Source: Lycium barbarum (taxonomy: Eukaryota > Streptophyta > Magnoliopsida > Solanales > Solanaceae). Taken from it: a stretch of 64,000 bases of DNA. The position numbers and the translations under genes were made by a program. Below the pieces are notes generated by a model that saw only the letters and a list, made by a program, of their open reading frames with translations, ran no database searches and was not told the origin of the DNA. Shown in pieces: positions 48,192 to 57,758 of this stretch (within the stretch, counting starts at the first letter, position 1; each line of letters starts with the position of its first letter). The stretch is from positions 65,596,782 through 65,660,781 of the forward strand of contig NC_083344.1 of the NCBI RefSeq assembly GCF_019175385.1, read 5' to 3'.

Positions 48192-48420
48192 GATGAGACG
48201 TCAAGATCATAAGGTATGTATGTTTCGTTTTTTTTTATGCTTTTGGGTCGTGTGTAGCCAAATTTTAAATACTATTATGTTGTGGCCCTGTGAGGCATCG
48301 ATATTATGGGTTGTTGTGACAGGTTGGTAGTGCCATATTATAGGGGAAACTCTGGCAAAATTTCTGTAGAATCCCCGAGTGCCTAACATTCGAGGACGAA
48401 TGTTCTTAAGGGGGAAAGAA
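48192..48420 (+). other. G 3' untranslated region, hairpin and PPT
   Basis: Non-coding 3' end of G. AACATTCGAGGACGAATGTT at 48386-48405 is a perfect 8-bp hairpin with a 4-nt loop, followed by the PPT AAGGGGGAAAGAA at 48408-48420. GGGGAAACTCTGGCAAAATT near 48340 recurs beside the PPT of H and E. Confidence 0.8.
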
Positions 48421-48757
48421 TGTTACACCTCGGAAATTTCCTTTGGTACGCAAGTGAACGAATATCGGAAAGGGATTTCGAGCAACGAGTTAGCCAGGAC
48501 TTAGTGATGTCTTGGAAAAGAGTTATAACGTCCCTTAGATTGGTATTGAAGTGTCGAACAAGTGTTAAGAAGGTTCCGCAAGGATCGGAGATCAAACGAA
48601 GTGATGAGAATAAGTTCAGTGAACTGATGAGTTATACGGCTCATTATACGGACCGTATAATGTTTTACGGACCGTATAATGGACCGTAAAACCATCACAG
48701 AGGAGGTTGATTGCTGGTGGAATTTTACGGTCAGTTATACGGACCGTATAAATTTAT
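48421..48757 (+). repeat. G 3' LTR, first 0.34 kb, with TTACGGACCGTAAA palindromes
   Basis: The LTR starts TGTTACACCTCGGAAATTTC, related to G2 (56937). Near 48640-48755 lie TATACGGACCGTATAATG, TTTTACGGACCGTATAATGG and ATACGGACCGTATAAATTTA; the last also makes a TATA-like TATAAATTTATA. It breaks at about 48757 into inverted LTR sequence. Confidence 0.8.
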
Positions 48758-49149
48758 ACATGCATTTCCATTCATTCGTCAACTAGTCCCATCTGGACAA
48801 CAACCCATTTATATCATCTTAGGCATTTATGCCACATCAATGTACATGGGCCCACGTGGCCGACAAAATGATATACAAAACATAGACCAACAACGGCAAA
48901 CACATCTACCCACACACCCACATATCTACGAGCCTCTAAGAGTATAACATATCACATTAGCGGGACAGGACCCCGCTATGCCCATAATTATATACACAAA
49001 GAATGAGTACCCAAAAGATATGGCTCCGAAGGAAATGGAGCTCTCTATGTAATCTCCAATTAGGCAGCTATGGATCAAGTCTGTCTCCCTGTGCACCTAC
49101 GGGCATGACCCAGCGTCCACAAACAAAAGGACGTCAGTACGAAGAATGT
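48758..49149 (-). repeat. Inverted fragment of a G-type LTR 3' part
   Basis: This is the reverse complement of G2-type LTR sequence around 62340-62740 (for example CCACATCAATGTACATGGGC and GACAGGACCCCGCTATGCCC). It ends in the middle of the conserved GTACTGAG hairpin module at 49149, where H LTR sequence resumes. Confidence 0.75.
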
Positions 49150-50859
49150 GCTCTCATCATCCATAAGCCGGCCGCCTTAGCGGTGCTGCTGTGTCGTATA
49201 GACACGGTGATATCATAAGCCACCTGCCTTAGCGGTGCTACCCGGCCATCTAGGCACGGTGTAATTGTCATCTTAGACTTAACCTGAAGCATGCATAAGA
49301 GCTCAAGTAAAAGCAATAACTCTATCAGAGTGACGCAAGGTCGGGAACCTCTTATTATTTTATGGAATAATCATAATCGTCATGTCTCACCTTGAAGGAG
49401 CTAGCTTTATAAGGAGATACTACCAACAATGAACAACATCAAGGAATCATGTTAAAATCATGAACATCATAATAGCATCAATCATGAGCTTTAAAATCTC
49501 TGGACATAGACTCATCATTTTTATTATCATATTCACAACACGTCTCTTAGCTCTAACTCATGAAAAGCTCTTCGTAATCAAGGACTTGTAATTTCCGAAT
49601 GTAAGAAAGTCATGGAAAGATAAAAGATATTATGTGATAGAAGTCATGCCTTAAGGGATAGCCTTACATACCTTTATGTCTCTTTAACTCTATCGACTAA
49701 ATGTTTTCCTTCCAAGCGCGCAATTCTACATTCTAGAGAAGTCGTACCATGGTTAAGCCATTGAAAACAAGCCTAAGTTAAAGCTAAGCGACTAAGAGCT
49801 AATGAAAATTGGGGCAGCATTTCCTTTGTTTCTACAACTTTCTACATGTAATAAACGACTCCCAAACATCATTAACAACACCCAAGACACCATAATCAAT
49901 AAACTTCTTCAAGTTAAACATTATTCAATCCTTACAATGCCCTTCCATTGTCATCCATAAACTAAATTATGACATAATACCATATATATTCTCATATAGT
50001 ACTCCTTTAAGATCATTTGTATTATTCACCACAAGATTGTACTCATAACATGTCAAGAACTATAATTCAAGTCAAGTTAATGTTCAAGAATACCACTATT
50101 TTCATATTTGAACTTCATACTCTACTTTCTTCCATAATCCAAGTCTTTCACCGACTCAATATTCTTAATAACATGAATTAAATGTGAAACTCACCTTTGA
50201 TCACATAGGAATGGCCTTTAGATGAAAATATTCCACTTGGAGAAAAGCTCAACTTCAATTCCAAAGGAATTTCTAGCTTTCATCAACCCTAATGGGCACT
50301 CGTACTCTTGATTTCCCTTAATTATTGGTGATTCATCCTTGATTTCTCTTGGATATGTACTAATATGATATGGGGAATAATCTAGAGGTTTCCAGAGTTG
50401 AAGAGAAAGCGAAATCTGAAAAATTATGAACAAGGGTCGTTTATTTATGGCTGGAACCCGAAAATTCCAAAGAGGCGGTTTGACGGTCCGTTGACTTGAC
50501 CCGTCTATTTAAGCCTGCAGCTTTGAGTTTGCAGAAACATGTTAATGGTGCACAGTGACAGTCTATCGACACTGACTGGTATCTGCAGAATTTCCTGAAT
50601 CGGTTCAAATTATGTCGATTCTATCCGTTCAACTTATAACACCGTAAATTACTACGAATACCTGCTGCTACATTTGTACACGGGGTAAGGCACTTTCTAC
50701 CTTAACTTTCTCCAACGAGATTTCTTCTCTAACCTCAAATGTTTTTGGAATCTTAATTAGAATCATTAAGTATCCCTTCTTACTTGTAGGGTATCATATA
50801 CACCTTAACTTGCGTTAGTCTATTCACCGCACAACAACCCGAAATTCCGAGGTGTAACA

Positions 50860-50885
50860 TTCCCCCCCCCCCCCCCCCCCCCCTT
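50860..50885 (-). other. H polypurine tract with 22 consecutive G
   Basis: The minus strand reads AAGG then an unbroken G run (22 C on the plus strand at 50862-50883) then AA, ending at the LTR. PPTs of A and G have six and five G. AATTCGTCCTCGAATGTT, the PPT-proximal palindrome with one arm shortened, follows at about 50890. Confidence 0.8.
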
Positions 50886-51059
50886 AGGAAAATTCGTCCT
50901 CGAATGTTAAGTTCTCGGGGATTCTACAGAAATTTTGCTAAAGTTTCCCCTCTAATATAGCACTACCATCCTGTCACAACAACCCAGAATAACATCGCCT
51001 CACAGGGCTATAACAACAGCAAGAAAAAATGGCCACACACGACCAAAAGCATTAAGAGA

Positions 51060-51250
51060 AAGCATTACATACATGGGAACAACGGCGTTTCATCTTGTGC
51101 CTCTTCTGGGGGTGGAAATAGGTGCAGATATCTAGACTTCATATCTTCTTACGCTTCCCAATGCACCTTTTTTACTTCCACGCCCCCTCATAATACCCTC
51201 GTCAAGCTTATTTTTTTAGTTATTCTTTCATTACCCAGAGCCATTTGGGA
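51060..51250 (-). pseudogene. H chromodomain tail
   Basis: Minus-strand frame shows EVKKVHWEA, a stop, then EDMKSRYLHLFPPPEEAQDE, which matches the C-terminal chromodomain end of G (TWEAEESMRSKYPHLF). It marks the 3' end of pol. The chromodomain start is not recognisable. Confidence 0.65.
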
Positions 51251-54230
51251 GGGTAGTAAGTAATCCTCTCAGAGTCTTTTAGTAATATTTCTAAATCTGG
51301 CTTCAAGATGAAATTTCCACATTCCACTAATTTGATACCCTCCCATTCTTGCAAGCTTCATACAGCCATCTGGATATATCATTTCTAGATCATCATGACA
51401 TGTCTTTAAAGATCTAACGTACGTGCTTCTAGCATGCCTTGGAAATTTAGAAAGCGAACTCTATCCGCTTATCTATCTCAGAATAGGGGGTTTACTAGAA
51501 TAACCTGTCTTTCCTAGATCTCTCGGAATGCATCGACCTTTAGGTACCAGTAGAGAACAAAGAATTTTAGCCTGAAAATTTTCCATAGCTATTTTATATG
51601 ATTCTTTACAATTGCAACACCCGTCTCAGCTTTAGGTTCATCCTCATTGTTGACTAGTGCCGAAAAATTGTCTTACACAAGTTTACTCCTTATTATTTTC
51701 TTCACCACCACCTCTCGCTTTCAGTTTCTCATTTAAATCCATCTTACTGCATTTACTTTGCGATGCGGCCTTAATTCCTTCGTGTTTGAGTACTCTAAGC
51801 TTGGAATTCTCGTATCACCCATACACCTTCTCTTGTAAATGATCATACATATTTGTTCCTCTTCATTGTTGGTCGCTACCGTCAAGTATTCACATGCTTT
51901 CAAATAGTTCATCTCCGTTTCGATCCTCTTCTATTGTTAACTCTGCATCCTTCCATTGGCAAGACATTACCAATTCTGAGTCAATTATTTTTACCTTCAA
52001 GGCTTTCCCTGTACAATGCTTCCATAATCGTTATGCGACATTGGAACTTCGCATCCATGTGTCTTGCTTGCGGTGGCTATTTCACTTGACTTCCCGTCTT
52101 AGTCTATCATTCACTCCTCCCTCTAATCCAAATCTTACTCTCATCGCCTGTATATCCTCACTATGAAATCATTCGCATGAGCTCTTATTGTATGGAAATA
52201 CCGTTTTATCCTTGTCTATCTTATGCTTGAACTGAAGCTGCAATGCTCACGTGATGTATCTTTTTTAGGCTAATACCGCTCTTGTCATATGCCCATCCTT
52301 TAACTCTACCTCATAACCCACTTTATTATTGTACAATCACCACGTTGAATTCTCCGCCCGTCTTCCATTCTACGGTCCATATCTTGTATTATCTCATTCT
52401 GACACGTCTGGCAGCCACGTTGCCTTGGAAAATTAAAGACTACTTCTTTGATGGTCTCTTTTTGGTTACCGTTTTGTCGCCATGTCTATTAAACCATGAG
52501 GGAATTGTCTTTACCTCAATGTTTCTTTCATTACTTCTATCAATACCCATAGACCGTCCAGTATGTTCACCATTTCCATCGATGTAGCTCATAAACTCTC
52601 TATACTCCCAATTCCATATCGTCCCCAAGCTCGCTCTTTATTGGTTCACCTTTCCTCAAGAACCTCTACCTGGGACCTTTACCGTATAACCCACCGGGGA
52701 TGCAATTCCATGTGTTGCTGTCCTAACATATGTATAAAATAAGTCCATTGAGCATTCACAACCAAACGTTGTTCCTCCTTTCGTCTTAACCCTCATCCTT
52801 TCCTCAAATGATTTAATTCATAGGACAATAACCCTAAACCTATTTCAGAGTACCATTGGCTTCTATTTCATTTATGCTCTGTTCTCTCAGAACACCATCT
52901 TTTGATAAAACTGTAACTTGAAGTTCAACATCAATCCCTCTACACTCTTCTCCGATCGGTTCACACTGCTATAAGAGTATTGTACTCTGTTATCCCAACA
53001 TATTAATAATGGGGTAACACATGGTCCTTTTAGAATTCTTTGTATGGATGTTGTGTAAACTCGCTCTTCACGCATAGGGTATCTTACTCGACACTTAGTT
53101 CCATAATTCTCGTCGTGACTTAATTAGCCACACTGTCTGTACAGCATGATTCAAAATTTCTATCACTTCACGACTCCTGATTACATTCCCACTTAATGTT
53201 AGAATATCCACAGGGTTTAATTCTCTTCCACCCTCTGTTTATTAAGTTACTACTCTAGTGGACTTCCCTCCTATTTGCCTCGCTCCTACCCTTCCTTCTT
53301 TGTTTCCAACACTTCCACTACGCACATCATGTATACTGATCATTCATCACTTGTAATCCTTTTATTTCACCGATCAATCTTATCTTATTTTTGCTTTCCC
53401 TCATATCTGTAATAGCAATCCTTGTCATATAATCGTTCGAGTAAATTCGTAGATATATAACCTGAACTATAACACAGAACACAACTGCAGTCATAAGGTT
53501 ACCCAATTACCAGACAATGAGCTTTACACATCTCTTTTACTCTCTTTCCTCGAGGTCTCACCGAGGTCAATAAGGCTGGCTTATAGTGATATGAAAGTTT
53601 TCCTCACACTATAACCATCAGGTGAAGCCTAGCTTAATAATCTGATTCAGCGTATCATGCATCGGCTTATACGTATACATCAAGCTTATCTCATAACTTA
53701 ATGTTCCCTAAAACGAAGAGAGCTAGCCAAATTTTCTAACTTACACCTTCTTCTAGAGTGCTTATCCCTTTAATTCTTCTTAGTGTATAAAACTTCTTTC
53801 TATCCCAAGCATTTCACTTCCCCTTCTCATGTTTCTTATTCTATCCTAACCTATCACCTTTCCTTTTAACTTGGTGCATACTTGCTACATTTATCCCGCA
53901 TTTGATTACTAACTTCGTCTCCATCCACTCGTTGTTGGGCCCTTTCTTTATTCTCTCCATAATCCTACCTAAAGTTTCCGCAATATCCCTTCGATTCTTG
54001 GAAATATTTCGGCAGAGTTTCCTCTGCAAACATAACAATCCCAAACCTGTACACAGCCTAGAAAACACATCTCATACCTTAGGAGGCCACCTATAGAAAT
54101 ACATATGGTATACAACTTAACCATAAAGGTTGATTACTATAAAAAAAAATGTAAGATAATAAGGCTTGTCTCATAAGTTATACCTGCACACACTTTCCAG
54201 AATTCCATTGTACATATTATGTCAGTCAAT
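51251..54230 (-). other. H internal stretch without recognisable pol
   Basis: About 3 kb lies where RT, RNase H and integrase should be. The plus strand is rich in T and C with no pol motif I could find. A faint likeness to the integrase start near 52600-52700 was not convincing. Short plus-strand frames (51657-51842, 51853-52089, 52282-52587) are Leu/Ser/Phe-rich with no domain. It may be replaced internal sequence of a non-autonomous derivative or a badly decayed pol. Confidence 0.4.
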
Positions 54231-54234
54231 TCTC

Positions 54235-54440
54235 TCTTCGTGGAGGTTTACTTACTCATAAATCATAATTCTGGCTATCACTGGGTCACTAACAGGCATA
54301 GACATCTCAAGTCGTTGATTTTGCTCGGTTTTCAACCCAATACACTCCGCAACACAAGGAGTGATATATGACAGCGTAGAACCCGAAGCAATCGATACGT
54401 ATACACTATAAAAGAGTACTGACAATATACCTGGAAAAAT
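54235..54440 (-). pseudogene. H protease remnant
   Basis: Minus-strand frame: GILSVLFYSVYVSIASGSTL, SYITPCVAE, MSMPVSDPVIARIM. The position and following residues match the retropepsin of A (ALIDPGSTLSYIS), but the active-site block is SIASGS: the catalytic Asp is gone. Confidence 0.75.
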
Positions 54441-54559
54441 ATCAGGGAGAGACTCAAGATCCTGTCGCCCAACTAATGCATAGGTATGATGCTGGGATCC
54501 ACTCGGACTGGGCGTTCCTCCTCAGTCTCTATCACAGCCTGCTAATACCTGTGGTAAGT

Positions 54560-55249
54560 GCCTCGGATGGCGTAGCAATGATGAAGAGCCAGCTGCCAAT
54601 CGCGTAGGCAAAACCTTATCTCAACCACGTATCCATGGACAGTCGCGCCTGAAATGGCCTTGCCGAGCGCAAGCATAACAAACATTCAAACCCAAACGGC
54701 ACGGCCCAGAATGTAACTTGCCACACCGAGTACACCGTGGTACAGGTAATCTCATCTGGCTTGAATCACCCCTGTTCTTGGAATTAGGAACTCTAAAACT
54801 CTGAACTGGCTGCAAGCAAGCAGATTTATCAACCCTGGGTCCAGAAAACTATAGTGGCGCACTAGCTGTTGAACAAGCTGAGTGCTTAGAGAATTGCTGC
54901 CTCGGAGCGCCCCTAAACTCATGGTCAAAACCTGAAGACCTGACTCTCTTCCTCCAACTCCTGTTACCATAGCCCACCCCCTACCACTAAGCTTGAGCGG
55001 CTACTAACTGGGTCAGCAAAAGGATAGCCTGCCTCATCTCCTGGCTTGAGGTATTTGGTGGAGGAACTAGGGGTGTTGGAGCTAAGGTTGAGACTCCCCT
55101 TTGCTCCTCTAGAGTGGTCGAAATATGAGAGAACCGAAATAGGGCCTTACTCTGGGCTCGCCCTCCTCCATATCCATAGGCGGCTCCCGTTTAGTCCTTT
55201 TTTCGACCATTATCTTGCCCTTCTGGGCTGCTGTCGCTTTTCCTTTCAT
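54560..55249 (-). pseudogene. H gag remnant with zinc knuckle, core deleted
   Basis: Starts MKGKATAAQKGKIMVEK at 55249, then LLTQLVAAQA, then jumps to a basic SWRKRVRSSGFDHEFRG segment: the retrotrans_gag core (about 150 residues in A) is deleted. A CCHC knuckle is present near 54640-54740 (CTRCGKLHSGPC then CYACARQGHFRRDC). Two or more stops break the frame. It complements A, which kept the core but lost the knuckle. Confidence 0.82.
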
Positions 55250-55447
55250 CAACTTTGCTGAAAACATAACGCACAATTAGGGAAAAGGGAATTCTTATAA
55301 TATAGCTCTATGGCACAATCTACGAAGAAGAAAGACGGTCATCATTCCTAAATTCCCCACAGCCTCTTGTTTATCAGTGTGGCGCACTTCACTCCCATAA
55401 ACAAGACTCTACTGGACACGGCTCGTAGACACACCCTAGGACGAAAC

Positions 55448-55460
55448 TGTTCTAATACCA
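55448..55460 (-). other. H primer binding site (tRNA-iMet variant)
   Basis: The minus strand reads TGGTATTAGAACA, four bases from the 5' LTR. G2 has TGGTATTAGAGCA at the same place, so the C-to-T change in the motif is a family trait or shared decay. Confidence 0.75.
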
Positions 55461-55464
55461 CTTT

Positions 55465-56936
55465 TATCACAACCCGACTAGGGGGCCAAGACGGGTAGCC
55501 GAAGCTTACTACCGAGCACCGCATATCATTCTAGCCTTCATACTCATCCCAAACAAACTAATCTCTCAAAGTAAACTAACTATGAAATGACCACCAACAT
55601 CTCCCAAATTATACATATAAATACACATGGGCCTACAAGGCTACAAAAGGATATACAGAATATACACTAATAAGATCACATAACACCTACTACCCACACA
55701 TATGTATCTACGATCCTCTACTAGAATACTGAGATCATAAAGACGGAACAGGACCCCGCCATACCCTAAATATGTACACAAAAGAATATACCAATGAGCG
55801 GCGACTTCGGAGTAGTGGTGTGCTTCTATATAGCTGCTGGTAAGGCTCCTAGGTGTTCGGGCCGTCTCCCTGCCTACCTGTGGGCATGAACACAGCGTCC
55901 ATAAAATAAAGGACGTCAGTACGAAAAATGTACTGAGTATGTAAGGCATATATGATAACATAACAAAGAAGTATAGAAAGCATAATAAGAAAGGATAATT
56001 GTAACTACTTGCCTCTTGAGGCGGAATCATGCATGCTTACTTTTACCTTTAAAGCATATCACACATATATACATAAACTGTCTGAATCAATAACTTCATT
56101 AGCCCGCGTCCGGGGTAATCATCTCACGCCGCCCACTGGTGGTGCTGTCATCATCCATAAGTCGCCCGCCTTAGCGATGCTGCCCGTGTCATATAAACAC
56201 AGTGTAATCATAAACCGCCCGCCATAGCGGTGCTGCCTGGCCATCTAGGGATGGTGTAATTGTCATCTTATACTTAACCTGAAACATGCATAAGAGCTTA
56301 AGTAAAAGGTGTAACTCTATCGGAGTGACGTAAGGTCGGGAACCTCCGATTATTTTATGGAATAATCATAACCGTCATGTCTCACATTGAAGGAACTAGC
56401 ATTATGAAGAGATACTACAAACAATGAATAATATTAAGGAATCATGTAACAATCATGAACATAATAATAGCATCATATCATGAGCTTTAAAATCTCTGGA
56501 CATAGATTCAACATTATCATTATCATATTCACAACACATCTCTTAGCTCTATGTCATAAGAAGCTCTTAGAATCATTGACTTGTAATTTTCGGAATGTAA
56601 GAAAGTCATGGAAAGATAGAAGATATTATGTGATGGAAGTCATGCCTTTGAAAGAAGGGCTAGCCTTACATACCTTTATGCCTCTTTACCACTATCGACT
56701 AAATGGTATCCTTCCAAGCGTGCAATTCTACATTCAAGAGAAGCCGTACCATGGTTAAGCCATTGAAAACATGCCTAAGTTAAAGCTAAGCGACTAAGAG
56801 CTAATGAAAATTTGGGTAGAATTTCCTTTGTTTCTACAACTTTCTCCATGTAATAAACGACTCCCAAACATCATTAAATGTAACATAATACCATAACCTA
56901 AACTACGACATAATACCATATATATTTTCATATAAT
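55465..56936 (-). repeat. H 5' LTR, visible part
   Basis: Aligns with 45367-45977 and 49148-50010 and supplies the 67 bp lost there. It carries the class I module at 55880-55950. It breaks at 56936 where G2 inserts; the presumed left target copy is ATAAT (56932-56936). The remainder lies beyond the window. Confidence 0.8.
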
Positions 56937-57184
56937 TGTTCCACCTCGGAAAAAATTTCCGTTGGTACGTAAGTGAACGAACTAGTGATAAGTATGAGTG
57001 CATGAGGTCCATGAGCAAGAAACGACGTTTGATGACCTTAAGCGAGATTTCGAAGGTATCCGATGTGAGATGAGAAAGTTGGCTAAGTTAAGATGAGATA
57101 TAAGGTGAGCAATGCATGTGCATGGACGTGGGTGATTAAAATGAGAAGTCTAAGAGATATGAAAAGTTGCAGATTTGAAATCTT

Positions 57185-57455
57185 CCCAGTGGTCGTAAAG
57201 TGCAAAATACGGACCGTAAATTGGTATACAGTCCGTAAACTGGCAGTCGTAAATTACCATGCAAGACTTCGACTTTTTGCCCAGTTGAGAAATGGTAAAA
57301 TACGACCAGGAGGACGGACCGTAAAGTGATTTACGACCCGTAAACCATGGTCGTAAATCACCATGCATGCAGCCAAAGTTTCTGGTTCTGGAAATGGTTA
57401 AAGACGACCACGAGGGACGGTCCGTAAAGTGGAATACAGACCGTAAATCTCCATG
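57185..57455 (+). promoter_or_regulatory. TTTACGGACCGTAAA palindrome array in G2
   Basis: About nine imperfect palindromes (for example ACGGACCGTAAATTGG, ACAGTCCGTAAACTGG, GGACGGTCCGTAAAGTGG) and three CAGTCGTAAATTACCATGCA-type blocks. The array ends about 40 bp before CATTAAATAAGG. Open frames crossing it on both strands are not called. Confidence 0.65.
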
Positions 57456-57758
57456 GACGACCACTGTTCACCTAGCACAGATTTTTGCAATTCATTAAAT
57501 AAGGGAACCAACACTTATTTTATTTCATTACAACATTACACCACTTCTCTCTAAAACCTCTCTCTACATTCTTTATACAAGTTTTCAAGGATATTTGAGG
57601 ATCAACAACATAAAACAAGGTGAATCAAGAGTAAGAACATCATCAAAGATCATCCAAGTCAAGAAATCCAAATGGAGAAAAACTAGAGTTTTGCTCAAAG
57701 TGGAGTATTATTAACAAAAGCTTGTTCCTACAACTTCTAAGGTAAGATTCATGATTTT

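Larger units (their letters stand above)
45978..49149 (+). mobile_element. Insert G: captured chromovirus fragment
   Basis: A 3.2-kb block inside the H 3' LTR. It starts abruptly within a plus-strand pol (end of RT), runs through RNase H, integrase, chromodomain, PPT and the first 0.34 kb of a 3' LTR. It then flips into an inverted piece of the 3' part of a G-type LTR (48758-49149; compare 62340-62740). No target duplication flanks it and the host LTR lost about 67 bp, so it looks like repair filler and not a normal insertion. Confidence 0.7.
45367..50859 (-). repeat. H 3' LTR, split by insert G
   Basis: LTR sequence is 45367-45977 and about 49148-50859 (2.3 kb together). It aligns with 55465-56936, apart from about 67 bp (56075-56141 there) missing at the insertion site. 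It holds the three-hairpin module (45781-45852), the GGGGCAGCATTTCC box near 49812, GACGG palindromes near 50480-50600 and the TATA-like CCATAAATAAACG on the minus strand near 50440. Confidence 0.8.

Noticed and set aside
51657..52587. Several plus-strand hydrophobic ORFs in the H interior
   Set aside because: Short, overlapping, Leu/Ser/Phe-rich because the strand is T/C-rich, and opposite in strand to the element.
52560..52720. Faint likeness to the integrase start (CCGGTGGGTTAT and TGGAATTGGGAG on the minus strand)
   Set aside because: Only scattered bases match and no catalytic block follows in order; not strong enough to call integrase.
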